DNA of 64,000 nucleotides from JAAFIP01 sp043778205 (GTDB taxonomy: Bacteria; Pseudomonadota; Gammaproteobacteria; Burkholderiales; Burkholderiaceae_C), in contig JAYWGO010000068.1 in the NCBI GenBank assembly GCA_043778205.1, positions 46,286 through 110,285 on the forward strand. The letters are read 5' to 3'. This document shows positions 1 through 9,205 of the stretch, piece after piece; within the stretch, counting starts at the first letter, position 1; every line of letters starts with the position of its first letter. The notes below the pieces were generated by a model. It made no database searches. It was not told the DNA's origin and was given only the letters and a program-made list of their open reading frames with translations. The position numbers and the translations under genes were made by a program.

Positions 1-573
1 AAAAGCACATATGCCCAGGAGGGTAAGCCTGCGCCGCGTAACGCGCCGTTACTGTCTGTCAACGAAGTTTGGCAAGTATACGGCTGGGGTTCCTACAGAA
101 AACTTTGGGAAGCAAATGGATGCGCACGTGCACTAACTACGCTAGGTACCGCTGGGCTTCTGGGCCCTAGCGTGAATTTAGCCACGGCACCTCTCATGGT
201 TTTACGCGCATCGGGCGTTGATGAAGCCTCCGCACAAGATGTTATTGCTGCACGCAGCAGTGCGCAAAGTGTGGCTGAAAGGGTTGCGAATGCAGCCGCT
301 ATTTCGGGCAACACAGGCATGTTTGGCTTGTCTAACAGCGTAGTTCAAAACGAGTTGCGTGTTACGCACGAGCACTCTAGCCTGCCATGGACAATAGAGT
401 ATACTTTTAAGCTTGATTCGAGCAGCGATGAAAAGCCATGGAGTATTGCGCAACCTACCATCAGCGCACGTACATTTACCCCTATTTTGCCATCGTCACG
501 CGCGCTTGCGTGGCCGCTAGACGGTAGCAAAACTCCTCTACCCAGCGATGCTAACCCAGTCCTACCTTTTTAA
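1..573 (+). CDS. gspK: Type II secretion minor pseudopilin GspK, C-terminal part (5' end outside window)
   Basis: The frame is open from the first base, so the start lies upstream of the window; 190 residues are visible. It contains SVNEVWQVYGW followed by VNLATAPLMVLRASGVDEASAQDVIAAR, here quoted in part only, which is the helix-hairpin-helix-like segment typical of the GspK C-terminal domain. In the family GspK caps the tip of the inner-membrane pseudopilus together with GspI and GspJ. The next gene overlaps it by 26 bp, as expected in a gsp operon. The ATG at residue 58 (172 region) is internal and not a real start. Assignment rests on this motif plus the L-M-C-D genes that follow. Confidence 0.82.
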   Translation, partial: KSTYAQEGKPAPRNAPLLSVNEVWQVYGWGSYRKLWEANGCARALTTLGTAGLLGPSVNLATAPLMVLRASGVDEASAQDVIAARSSAQSVAERVANAAAISGNTGMFGLSNSVVQNELRVTHEHSSLPWTIEYTFKLDSSSDEKPWSIAQPTISARTFTPILPSSRALAWPLDGSKTPLPSDANPVLPF

Positions 574-1684
574 CCGTGATGGCACTGACGATGTGCTGGG
601 CAACAGCACGGTTAGCTTAATACCTAGTTTCTTGCGCAGCCTTCGGCTGGTAGTGCCCAGGCAGTCCTGCGTTTACTCGCGCATTAGTTGCGCTGGCGTG
701 CCCTTACTGGGTATTAAAGGGTTTGCCAGCCTACAAGCCGAGCAGCTTTCCCCGTTTCAAAAGTTCGGTGTGTATGCTGTAAAACAAGGGGAAACCCTGC
801 ATATGTGGACTTGGGACAAAACGCTAGAGATACATTTTGCAGACCGTCACGGCAGAGCAGCAACACAAGTTGTGCCCTACAGCTTGCTAGCACCGCGGCG
901 TGAGCAAGGCGTAAGCTGGATAAAAACAAACGGACATCCAGGTGTAGAAGCACAGCTTTGGAGAAATAAGCAGTGCGTAGACACTTTGCTATTTGAACAA
1001 CAACCCGGCCCTACTGAGTGGTCAGCCTACATAACTGGGCAGCCACAACTGGGCGTACTTGGCTGGCCTATTGCATTGCCACCGCTGCCCAATGTGCAAA
1101 ACGGCTTGCCCACTATAAAGCCCTGGGGCCGCAACCTACTTAGCGCCGCCTTTCGCTTGCCTAAAATAAAATTTGCGCTGATAGCTAAATTTGCTTTGTG
1201 GGTAAGCACTGCGGCTTTAGCTGCCAGTACTGCGGCCTGGCTAAGCGAGCGCCATGCGCACCAAAAAGCGATAGCCGAAGGTGTTGAAAATCAAAAACTG
1301 CGTTTGGCAGCACTAGAGCCTGTTCAACGTAACCGAGAGGCTACACAAGAGGTTGTTAAGTGGCTAACAGCCGCTAAAAACCTTGCCCCGCGCCCTTCTA
1401 AGCTTGAAATTTTGAATGAAATGGCGACGGTTATTACCCGCCAAGGTTTGGTGGTGCGCGAGCTAGACTTTTCCCCGCCCACCATTTCTGCTACCTTAGT
1501 GCCGGTTCGCAGCAGCGACGTGCGACTTACCGCTGTGATTGGCGCACTAGAAGCCAACCCGCTCTTTCACGACGTACGCTTCGTTGACGTAGTAGGCGGC
1601 AACGCATTTAAATTTACCTGGCGGCTTAAAAATAATGCACCCTTGTTAGCACCTTCTGCGCTGGGCACAGGGATACGCCCATGA
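548..1684 (+). CDS. gspL: Type II secretion inner-membrane protein GspL-like
   Basis: 378 residues. About 205 N-terminal residues form the cytoplasmic part, followed by one membrane helix (about residues 207-231, FALIAKFALWVSTAALAAST) and a periplasmic tail with a ferredoxin-like PilN/GspL character. In the family GspL anchors the assembly ATPase GspE to the inner membrane and binds GspM. The N-terminal half is divergent, so the call relies on topology and position between gspK and gspM. It overlaps gspK by 26 bp and gspM by 4 bp (ATGA), implying translational coupling. The ATG at 548 is the first in-frame start. Confidence 0.72.
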   Translation: MLTQSYLFNRDGTDDVLGNSTVSLIPSFLRSLRLVVPRQSCVYSRISCAGVPLLGIKGFASLQAEQLSPFQKFGVYAVKQGETLHMWTWDKTLEIHFADRHGRAATQVVPYSLLAPRREQGVSWIKTNGHPGVEAQLWRNKQCVDTLLFEQQPGPTEWSAYITGQPQLGVLGWPIALPPLPNVQNGLPTIKPWGRNLLSAAFRLPKIKFALIAKFALWVSTAALAASTAAWLSERHAHQKAIAEGVENQKLRLAALEPVQRNREATQEVVKWLTAAKNLAPRPSKLEILNEMATVITRQGLVVRELDFSPPTISATLVPVRSSDVRLTAVIGALEANPLFHDVRFVDVVGGNAFKFTWRLKNNAPLLAPSALGTGIRP

Positions 1685-2298
1685 CCCCAAATTTACGCAA
1701 TTTAGTATGGGCTGCAGTGCTGCTAGGGTGGCTGGTACTGTTGCTAGACTGGCGAGACGAAGTCATTAAGCTGCGGCCTGAACGTGTGCGGCTAGAGCAG
1801 CTTCGCGCCAAAGAACAATCAGCCTTATGGAACGTGGACTGGAAAACCGAGCTGCAAGATGCAAAAACCGCAAAGAAACTCTGGCTAGAACGCATTCCGG
1901 TTATTGAGCAAACTGGGGTGTTTCGAGCGCAAGCCCTTGAAACCATTTCCGACTTGTGCAAGCAACTGGAGGCATCTTGCCAGGTAGGCTCCCTCGGCGA
2001 AAACCTGGTTGCTGCAGGCAAAGCTGGCCCTGAAAGCGTAGCAGGCTTGGTAACTACTGGTGTAAGGGTGACACTTGGGGTGCAAGACAATAAGCTAGAC
2101 CTGCTTTTAAACGCGTTAGAAAATGACAGCATTCTGCGGCGCATTGATAAGCTAAGCACGCGGGCTGGACGTATCACTTTAGATATTCAAACTTTTGGCC
2201 GCAACGCAAGTGCACAAGCCACGCCGACATCCACTACAACTAACACTGGCGCTAACCCGCTGGGGAATGCTGGCCTGCCTAGCCCAAAGCTGCCATGA
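1681..2298 (+). CDS. gspM: Type II secretion inner-membrane protein GspM-like
   Basis: 205 residues, one N-terminal membrane helix (about 8-24, LVWAAVLLGWLVLLLDW) followed by a charged coiled-coil-like stretch and a small periplasmic domain; the last 30 residues are Thr/Pro/Asn-rich and probably disordered. This is the GspM/PilO architecture; GspM pairs with GspL. Start ATG overlaps the gspL stop by 4 bp, and its own stop overlaps the next gene by 4 bp. Sequence similarity to GspM is weak by eye, so the name depends mainly on topology and gene order. Confidence 0.68.
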   Translation: MTPNLRNLVWAAVLLGWLVLLLDWRDEVIKLRPERVRLEQLRAKEQSALWNVDWKTELQDAKTAKKLWLERIPVIEQTGVFRAQALETISDLCKQLEASCQVGSLGENLVAAGKAGPESVAGLVTTGVRVTLGVQDNKLDLLLNALENDSILRRIDKLSTRAGRITLDIQTFGRNASAQATPTSTTTNTGANPLGNAGLPSPKLP

Positions 2299-3020
2299 GT
2301 AACAATACCTCTGCAACATGGCAGCGCGTAGGCGCGATTGCCGGATTTAGTCTGGTGGTAATGTGTACTGCAGCTGGGGTATGGTTCGGCCTGAACCAAG
2401 CTTCACTGCTAATTTCTCCTGCCAATCCCACACCTACCACCAAAAAAGTAGCTAGCGGCCAAGTACCCCATTCCAGTGCAACATCTGCAGGTGAGGTGGT
2501 AGTGTCTAAATCGAACTATGCAGGCCCGCCTGATATATTTGATGCAGTTGCAGCCATGGCTGCAACTGCGGCATCTGCTAGCAGTAGCACGAAAATCAGT
2601 GCGACAGCTTCCAAATTGACTGCTGCTAAAACTGTTAAACCTACTTTTGAAGATGTAAAGCCAGCAGGTTGGACAGCCAGTGCTACAGAGCTTAAACAAA
2701 TGTGGGAGAGTAACGCCGCGTCCAACTGGGAAGTGCGCTCTACGCCACTAAGTGCCCCCAACTGGAGCATTGTCGGCGTTGTGCAGCGCGGTACGCAAAG
2801 CCAGGCCATTGTGCTACTTGCAGGGGATCCAAACCCCCAGTTTTTTAAACTAGGTGACACTTTACCCGGAGGTGCTAAGTTAACGTCGGTAGAGCCTGCC
2901 CTTATCAAGGTGACGCTGCCAGACACTGCCCAAGCATCCTTTGCTGTTAATGTACCCGTGCTAACTGGCGCCCTTGAAGCATCTACCAAACTGACCACAG
3001 TGACTACAGCGCGTCCTTAA
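2295..3020 (+). CDS. GspC/XpsN-like type II secretion clamp protein
   Basis: 241 residues: a membrane helix near residues 11-32, a long Ser/Thr/Ala-rich linker (about 35-130), then a C-terminal domain with WSIVGVVQRG, a GD-containing FKLGDTLPGG and a following V-E-P-A-L-I-K-V strand. This resembles the GspC homology region, which contacts the secretin. There is no PDZ domain, as in Xanthomonas XpsN, which holds the same position between xpsM and xpsD. It begins inside the gspM stop (ATGA overlap). I infer that it links the inner-membrane platform to the GspD pore at 3061. Confidence 0.68.
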   Translation: MSNNTSATWQRVGAIAGFSLVVMCTAAGVWFGLNQASLLISPANPTPTTKKVASGQVPHSSATSAGEVVVSKSNYAGPPDIFDAVAAMAATAASASSSTKISATASKLTAAKTVKPTFEDVKPAGWTASATELKQMWESNAASNWEVRSTPLSAPNWSIVGVVQRGTQSQAIVLLAGDPNPQFFKLGDTLPGGAKLTSVEPALIKVTLPDTAQASFAVNVPVLTGALEASTKLTTVTTARP

Positions 3021-3060
3021 CTGCTAATTTAGGTACTAATTTTTGCTAAAGCTAAAACCC

Positions 3061-5646
3061 ATGTTCCATACCGTCCAGCCTGCATCTGTAGATGCAGCCA
3101 GCTTATTTACTCCTACCGTAATTTCACGCGCTTGCATAATTGTAGGGGTGGTGTTGGCCACTGGCTGTGCGTTTCAGCAACCACCAGTCCCACCCGCACT
3201 AGAGTTTCCACGCACTAACGACAGCCGCTTGACTGGTGATTTGGGTGCGCAACGTGTGGGCCCGCCCACCGAAACAGTTATTCGCCCTAGTCCCAAACCG
3301 CCCGTACCCATTGCTGGTAACTTGCGGCCCATTGCAGCCAAAGCAGCACCCGACGAAACTGGAGGCATACTGACAGTTAACGTTGACCAAATGGCCTTGC
3401 CGTCATTTATCCAGGCTATTTACGGCGGTATTCTTAAACTTAATTATTCGGTTGATCCCGCTGTAAGTGCGCGTACAGACCTGATTACTTTCCGCACACC
3501 CAAGGCGCTTAGTGCTGAGCGTTTGGCCCAAGTAAGTTCGCAGTTACTTAAAAGCTACGGTATCGCAGTACAAGACTTTAACGGTGTTTTACGCTTAGTG
3601 CCCGACGCAAACATTAGCAGCACGCTGCCTATGATCAGGCGTGGGCGGGCACAACCTGGTGTTCCACTGCCTTTGCGGCCAATTTTTCATTATGTTGAAA
3701 CTGAAAGCTTACGCGCCAGCATAGTGCAAGCCAACTTAACCGGCATTATGGGCAGCAAAGTTACATTTTTACCCGACTCAACTGGATCGGCCATTATCTT
3801 GAGCGGCCAGCCCGAAGACGTAGGCGTTGCCTTAGAGCTGATAGCGGTGTTTGACCAGCCTGGTGCACGTTCGCAAAACACCACACGCATTGTGCCACGC
3901 TACTGGGGCGCAGAAGAATTTAGCCGGCGACTGAGTGAGGTGCTACGGGTTGAAGGCTACAGCGTAGCTAACCAAGCCGCCACTGGCGAGCCTATAGCGG
4001 TTATTGCAATTGCGCCTGTTAACAGCGTATTGCTTTTTGCAAGCAGCAAAGAAAGCTTGGCCCACATACTAGACTGGGCCCGTGAGCTAGACCAGCTACC
4101 GACTGTGCAGGCGGGTAATGCCTTTTTTAACTACCCAGTCCGCTACGCTGATGCCAAAGAACTTGCCAGCTCGCTCAACGAACTGATTAGCGGCGGCAGC
4201 ACCAGCACCTCTGCAAGCACAAGTGCAGTTGCTGGAGCAAGTACCAGCACTGGCGCACCTGGAAGTACCGCCACGCGCGGACGGCGTGTGGTGGTTAACA
4301 ACGCCACCAACTCCTTAATTTTTCAAGGCGGCAGCCAAGATGACTACCGGCAATGGTTGTCTCTGCTGGCTGAGCTAGACAAACCTGTTAAGTCAGCACT
4401 TATCGATGTGCTAGTTGCTGAGGTGGCACTGGCAGACAATAACGACCTAGGTTTTGTGTGGCGGCTAGACCAACTAGGCAGTGGCGCGTCGCCCATCCGC
4501 TTAAACGGCACTACCTATAATGCTACGGCCAGCGGCGCTGGCCTGGCTATTAGCGCGTTGCTGGGTGGCAACCCGTTGCGCCAGCTGGCCATCAATGCAC
4601 TGGCCAGCAACAGCGATGCGCGTGTAATGTCCAACCCCAAAATACTCACGCGCAATGGCGAAAGTGCCACCATCAACGTAGGGCAAGAAGTACCTGTAGT
4701 CACCAGCCAAGCCGTAACGCAAAGTACCGGCGTGTTAGGTGGATCTTCCAATGTAGTGCCACAGACAGTGCAATACCGAAGCACCGGTGTGATCTTGCGT
4801 GTGCGGCCCGTAATTCATGCGGGCGACCGTATTGACATAGAAATAAGCCAAGAAGTCAGTAGCGCTGAGCCTACTAGCACTGGCGTAAGCACATCGCCTA
4901 CTATCCGTAAACGCTCGGTAGAAACTAAGCTTAGTCTACGTGATGGAGCCACTGTCATGCTTGGCGGCCTGATATCTGACAGTAATACAGATAGCAATAG
5001 CGGCATACCCGGACTCAAAGACATTCCCATCATAGGTAGTTTGTTTCGTAGCCAAACTAAAGCGAAATCCCGCACTGAGCTGGTAATGCTAATCACGCCT
5101 TATATTTTGAACGACTCCGCAGATGCTGAAGCGGCGACCGATTCTTTTCAAAATACCCTAGGTTCTTGGGCTGATGGTGTACGCGCGCGCGTAAAAGCCC
5201 AGCGCGATGTCCGTATTAATTTGCGCGGAGGTATGGTAGAACCATTACTGGAGCTGCCTGCGCAAACCCCTCAATTGCAGCCCAACACAGCACCCAAACC
5301 GCCCGTATCTAAAGCCACAGAGTCCCCATCGGCAGTGCCAGTGCTATCGCCCAACAAAGCTGCTGACTCGGTTTTACCTTCGGCTGTGGTACCTGCTGAT
5401 CAAACGAACCGCATGATTAACTTTGGTAACGCAGGGAAAGATCAAGGTGGTTCTGTTGTACCGTCTAACCCAACTTCCATTACTAACACGCAAGCCAGTC
5501 CAGCAGCCAGCCCCGGCACTCCAGGCGTAGCAGGCACAGCAGCGCCTAAAACTGTTAATGGTTTCGACACACCACCTGGCAGTACCGTCGTCGAAGATCC
5601 TAAGCTATTGCAAGAATTGCTTGATCTAGTTCGCAGTAAGAAATAA
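3061..5646 (+). CDS. gspD: Type II secretion outer-membrane secretin GspD
   Basis: 861 residues from the ATG at 3061; a TTG 18 bp upstream is a less likely start. The N-terminus is a lipoprotein-like signal ending LATGC (Cys36). Periplasmic N domains follow (N0-like around residues 103-135), with an extra Ser/Thr-rich loop near residue 380-400. The secretin barrel spans roughly residues 445-685, with VMSNPKILTRNGESA and the terminal TELVMLITPYIL motif. After it comes an unusually long Pro/Ser/Thr-rich tail of about 170 residues ending in a basic helix. GspD forms the outer-membrane exit channel. It is the last gene of the operon in the window. Confidence 0.93.
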   Translation: MFHTVQPASVDAASLFTPTVISRACIIVGVVLATGCAFQQPPVPPALEFPRTNDSRLTGDLGAQRVGPPTETVIRPSPKPPVPIAGNLRPIAAKAAPDETGGILTVNVDQMALPSFIQAIYGGILKLNYSVDPAVSARTDLITFRTPKALSAERLAQVSSQLLKSYGIAVQDFNGVLRLVPDANISSTLPMIRRGRAQPGVPLPLRPIFHYVETESLRASIVQANLTGIMGSKVTFLPDSTGSAIILSGQPEDVGVALELIAVFDQPGARSQNTTRIVPRYWGAEEFSRRLSEVLRVEGYSVANQAATGEPIAVIAIAPVNSVLLFASSKESLAHILDWARELDQLPTVQAGNAFFNYPVRYADAKELASSLNELISGGSTSTSASTSAVAGASTSTGAPGSTATRGRRVVVNNATNSLIFQGGSQDDYRQWLSLLAELDKPVKSALIDVLVAEVALADNNDLGFVWRLDQLGSGASPIRLNGTTYNATASGAGLAISALLGGNPLRQLAINALASNSDARVMSNPKILTRNGESATINVGQEVPVVTSQAVTQSTGVLGGSSNVVPQTVQYRSTGVILRVRPVIHAGDRIDIEISQEVSSAEPTSTGVSTSPTIRKRSVETKLSLRDGATVMLGGLISDSNTDSNSGIPGLKDIPIIGSLFRSQTKAKSRTELVMLITPYILNDSADAEAATDSFQNTLGSWADGVRARVKAQRDVRINLRGGMVEPLLELPAQTPQLQPNTAPKPPVSKATESPSAVPVLSPNKAADSVLPSAVVPADQTNRMINFGNAGKDQGGSVVPSNPTSITNTQASPAASPGTPGVAGTAAPKTVNGFDTPPGSTVVEDPKLLQELLDLVRSKK

Positions 5647-6050
5647 AAGTCTGCGAGAAGTCAGCGCAGGCGTTCCATTCAGCCGACCCGTCAGGCAGGT
5701 ACTTGGTTTCTGTACTCTTTTCCTTTTTGTGTTTTGTGTTTTGTGTTTTGAATTCAACACCACAAAACCGCACTAGCAGTGTACTCTGCCGCACAATTTT
5801 CAGACTGTTAGATTCAATCCGAAAGCCCTTAGGTAGCTCTATGAAATAGAGCGTAGCATGTAATTTTATAAACGCTAAGCCGCAGCACCAACCTGATGCA
5901 ACATGCAGTGGCTAGCACTATATGGCTTGCGTTTCGGACTTTTTCACGCACCACGCTGGGCCTCATGTTGCTATGCTTGGCTTTGCTTGCAGCATCCAAC
6001 TTTAAGCTGAGAGTCGCGCCAGCAAGTGTGAGCCCATGCGAACGGACAAT
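5647..6050. other. Intergenic region between gspD and the convergent surface-protein gene
   Basis: About 400 bp without a convincing gene. It holds a short 7-bp tandem repeat (listed separately) and an 8-bp inverted pair, GTTTTGTG at 5738-5745 and CACAAAAC at 5761-5768, which has low GC and no T tract and so is not an obvious terminator. A possible 81-residue ORF from 5896 runs through the terminator of the opposite gene and looks spurious. Confidence 0.5.
5724..5750. repeat. 7-bp tandem repeat (GTTTTGT, about 3.5 copies)
   Basis: The sequence TTTTTGT-GTTTTGT-GTTTTGT-GTTTTG is visible just downstream of gspD in non-coding DNA. It is a simple microsatellite-like tract. No function can be assigned. 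Confidence 0.75.
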
Positions 6051-6080
6051 AAAAAAAGGGAGCCGAAGCTCCCTTTTTTT
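6051..6080 (-). terminator. Rho-independent terminator, probably bidirectional
   Basis: Stem GGGAGC (6058-6063), loop CGAA, stem GCTCCC (6068-6073), with seven A before and seven T after. Read on the minus strand it ends the 6099-7973 gene, 19 bp past its stop. The A tract on the other side means it could also stop plus-strand transcripts from the gsp operon. Confidence 0.92.
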
Positions 6081-6098
6081 GAATAGCCTGCAATCAGA

Positions 6099-7973
6099 TT
6101 ACTTACCCAGACCGTTGATCGCATCTTGCGAGATAGGCTGAGCATCACGTGCGGACGGGCTGTCTGGTGTACGGTCACCTTGGTTCTCAAAGTCAACACC
6201 TTGCGACTGCGATGTATCTAGGATAGTAGAACCCAAGATCATAAAGCTTTGTACACGTAGAGTGGAGCCTGTGTTAGACACAAAACGTACACGGTCACCG
6301 ATGCCTGCTGAAGCTACGCCGTTAACTGTAGCACCAGCACTGTTAGCCACATAACCAACAGCGCGTGAGCCGAATGGGTTAGTTGCAGCAGGTGCGTTAA
6401 CCATCTTGGCTTCCAAATCTTTGTTAACAAAATTTGCTACAGCACGAGGTGCCAAGCTGGTTACTAAGCCCCAAGCACCGTAGGAACCATCAGCATAAAT
6501 CATTTGAGCAAATACGTCAGCTGTTTGTGTTTCGCTGTTGTTAATCAAACGTACAATGCTTTGTGGGCCAGTTGGGAACTTAGCAAATGATGCGTAATTG
6601 CGAATGTCAATCTTGATACCACCACCGATGCCTGTAAGAGCACCGACACAGATGTTATCTTGTTCACGACGATCCGGAGCGCCTGCAACTGTGTCTTTAG
6701 AAATGGTAGCTTTTACAGAAATAGCACCGGTCTGAGGAATCAAAGCGCTTCCTGGGAATTCCGCGATCAAGTACACTGCCGTGGCCAACTTAGCTGCATC
6801 TGCAGCCAATATTGAAGTTAGTGTGTAAACTGTCTGACCAGGTGTAGAAGGCAATGTTGTATTAACTACAGCACCTGCTGCGTCGTAACCTCTCACGATG
6901 GTGCCTGCTGGCCAATTGGCTGGCACAGTCAACTCGTGGACGTATTCTTTCATTTCGATTTCACCAGCGTCCAAAGCACCTATGTCATTAGCATCTTCGA
7001 AATCTGCTGCCAAAAAAGTTGCTGGAACCGCATCAGCGTTGCCATAAGTATTAACATAGTTCAGGTCAAGACCATTGCTACGCAATTTCAGGTTCACTGA
7101 ACCAATGTAGTGGCGGTTAGTCGCTGCCAATGCCAAAACGGGACCGGGTGTACCGGCAAAGTTGCTGATACCGCTGGTTGACGTGAACAATGTGTTCAAA
7201 AGCGCAGCATCAGTACGCGATGAATTAGCGGCGGGTGTAAAGTTAAAAATCAAGTTTTGTGTGAAGTTCAACAAACGCGCGTCGTTGGTAGAACCAGAGC
7301 GCAGGTGCTCAGAGTCGGGGGAAGCGTTGGTTTGCAAATTTGCAGAGCCAGCATGGTTTGTAAAATGCTTGAAGTTAATATCAGCATTTTGGTCAGGAGC
7401 AGGGCAAGCTGCAACGCCAGCAACAGTAAACAATCCATTAACACCGATGTTGTCTGGGGTACCGGCAACATTAGAAGCAGTTAGCGGACCAGGGTTAACT
7501 GTAAATTGAGGCTGCTTGAGGAAGTTGGTAGCGCCAGATGCTGCTGGAATGGTCAAATTGAAAACCAAGGTTTTCTTATCAGCGGTAACAAAAGCTTGAA
7601 TGTCAATAACAGTACCTACACCAGCCATGTTTGGAATGTTAGCGCCAACACCGTCTGTTGCAGTTAAAGTCAAAACGCTATCGATAGCGATCGGAGTTAA
7701 TGAGCCCACAGTAGTAATTTGCTCGCCAGTGCCCACTGCCCAAGTGCCCTTGCTCAGGGTGTACTGTAATTGCAGACGCTGTTCGTTGGTACGTGCATCG
7801 ATGTCGCCTGCGAAAGAGTATGACTTAGAAGGTGCGCGTACGGTTTGCAAATCAGTTTTAATAGCTTCGATTGCTAGGGTAGCAGACGAAGAGTCAATTT
7901 GGCCTGCGAAGGCAGAGCCTGAAGCAATAGCCAGAACGCCGGCTACGGCTAGGGCAACTTTGGATAGTTTCAT
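6099..7973 (-). CDS. Large exported protein of unknown function, surface-layer-like
   Basis: 624 residues. A clear Sec signal peptide opens it (MKLSKVALAVAGVLAIAS, cleavage after SAFA). The mature protein is rich in Ala, Thr, Asn, Val and Gly, poor in Lys and Cys, and predicted to be mainly beta strand. Only two Cys are evident (in VAACPAP and NICVGAL). It ends in a hydrophilic stretch QSQGVDFENQGDR. I use the ATG at 7973, with AGAGG about 8 bp upstream, rather than the TTG codon before it. It is monocistronic, has its own strong terminator and faces the T2SS operon. An S-layer or abundant T2SS-exported surface protein is an inference; no family was recognised. Confidence 0.85.
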   Translation of the reverse strand: MKLSKVALAVAGVLAIASGSAFAGQIDSSSATLAIEAIKTDLQTVRAPSKSYSFAGDIDARTNEQRLQLQYTLSKGTWAVGTGEQITTVGSLTPIAIDSVLTLTATDGVGANIPNMAGVGTVIDIQAFVTADKKTLVFNLTIPAASGATNFLKQPQFTVNPGPLTASNVAGTPDNIGVNGLFTVAGVAACPAPDQNADINFKHFTNHAGSANLQTNASPDSEHLRSGSTNDARLLNFTQNLIFNFTPAANSSRTDAALLNTLFTSTSGISNFAGTPGPVLALAATNRHYIGSVNLKLRSNGLDLNYVNTYGNADAVPATFLAADFEDANDIGALDAGEIEMKEYVHELTVPANWPAGTIVRGYDAAGAVVNTTLPSTPGQTVYTLTSILAADAAKLATAVYLIAEFPGSALIPQTGAISVKATISKDTVAGAPDRREQDNICVGALTGIGGGIKIDIRNYASFAKFPTGPQSIVRLINNSETQTADVFAQMIYADGSYGAWGLVTSLAPRAVANFVNKDLEAKMVNAPAATNPFGSRAVGYVANSAGATVNGVASAGIGDRVRFVSNTGSTLRVQSFMILGSTILDTSQSQGVDFENQGDRTPDSPSARDAQPISQDAINGLGK

Positions 7974-8191
7974 CAAAAACCTCTTGAAAAAGTTAAGTTA
8001 GTATCTTTCAGGTCTTTGCCAGAGCACTCCCCCAGCTAGCCAGAAATCCCAATGTACCAATAGCTATGCTATCAATAAATCGTGTGGTGATTATAGACAC
8101 ACTCCTGCACACAGCAACATGCTGTTGCGTGAACGTTACAGTGAATATTCCACAATATGTAGGATTTTTGCAACTTTGCGAGGGAGAAACG

Positions 8192-9187
8192 ATGGTTTTC
8201 CCTCACATGGCGCTGTGCGCATTGGCTACGCATCCCATGAATATGGGAGGAGGTTTGGTGCTTGGGCCATCGCGTTTTAGCGGGCAGCGAACGGCTGAGG
8301 GCGATAATGGCGCTATGGTGCCATGCATAACCGTATCGATCGTAAGCCATGGGCATGGGGCGCTGGTGGCGCGCCTGTTGGTGCAGCTAGGGGCGCAGTG
8401 CCCTGCAGGCGTGGCAGTAGTGGTGGTAACTGTGAACGTGCCCGAGCCACTGCACAGCGCTGCTTTGGCGCAGGCTGCCCACACTGCGCAGCACTGTGGG
8501 CTGGCTGTAGAGTGGGTGCATAACGCCATGCCACAGGGTTTTGGGGCTAACCACAACCGGGCCTTTGCATTGTGTGAAAGCAGGTATTTTTGTGTGATGA
8601 ACCCCGACATAGCATTGCAGGATGATTGCAATCCTTTTGGGTGCTTGCAGCTGGCGCTGGCACATGGCAACCAAGGTGCAGACGACTTGGCCAGTGGGGC
8701 AGCTGGTGTGGTTACTGCACAGGGTAAAGGTGCGGCCAACCCGGCTATAGCCTACCCGGTGCAGGTAGACGCGCAGGGCAAGGTGCTGGACTATGCGCGG
8801 GCGCTTGTAACCCCGTGGGCGCTGGTGCGGCGCCATGTGCTGCGCAAGCGTGCAGTGGCAAGTCAAACTTTGGAGTCTGAATCTGTTGGCCCTGTGCACT
8901 GGGCCAGCGGGGCGTTTTTGCTGTTCAGGGCGGATGTGTTCAAGGCGCTGGGTGGTTTTGATACGCGGTTTTTTATGTACTGCGAGGATGTAGACCTGTG
9001 CTTGCGGGCGCAACTGGCGGGCTATGGCCTGGTGCAGGCCGATGCGCGTGTGGTGCACCACACACAGCGGCGTACACTTAAAAGCTTGCAACACTTGGCT
9101 TGGCATGTGCGCAGCCTGCTACGGCTGTGGCTGTCGCCAGTGTACAGAGATTTTAAAAGGCAGTTTATTAAAAAAATAGGCGGTTAA
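8192..9187 (+). CDS. Glycosyltransferase family 2 (rhamnosyltransferase-like)
   Basis: 331 residues from the ATG at 8192, preceded by GAGGGAG; the open frame extends upstream to 8066, but that extension is Cys-rich and lacks a ribosome site. The GT-A fold is recognisable: ITVSIVSHGHG beta strand, NPD (metal/nucleotide-sugar binding, in FCVMNPDIAL), and the acceptor segment GGFDTRFFMYCEDVDLCLR found in WbbL-like enzymes. It likely adds a sugar to an envelope polysaccharide in the cytoplasm. The next gene, 18 bp downstream, makes the lipid-linked first sugar, so the two probably form one unit. Confidence 0.87.
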   Translation: MVFPHMALCALATHPMNMGGGLVLGPSRFSGQRTAEGDNGAMVPCITVSIVSHGHGALVARLLVQLGAQCPAGVAVVVVTVNVPEPLHSAALAQAAHTAQHCGLAVEWVHNAMPQGFGANHNRAFALCESRYFCVMNPDIALQDDCNPFGCLQLALAHGNQGADDLASGAAGVVTAQGKGAANPAIAYPVQVDAQGKVLDYARALVTPWALVRRHVLRKRAVASQTLESESVGPVHWASGAFLLFRADVFKALGGFDTRFFMYCEDVDLCLRAQLAGYGLVQADARVVHHTQRRTLKSLQHLAWHVRSLLRLWLSPVYRDFKRQFIKKIGG

Positions 9188-9205
9188 AAATAGGCGGGGA
9201 CAGGT

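Noticed and set aside
5738..5768. Inverted GTTTTGTG/CACAAAAC as a gspD terminator
   Set aside because: AT-rich, 15-nt loop and no T tract, so it is unlikely to terminate.
5896..6141. 81-codon ORF (+) with a hydrophobic start
   Set aside because: It reads through the strong terminator of the opposite gene and into that gene's 3' end, has no ribosome site and no recognisable sequence.
8066..8191. N-terminal extension of the GT2 gene
   Set aside because: Cys-rich non-family sequence with no ribosome site; the ATG at 8192 has GAGGGAG in front of it.
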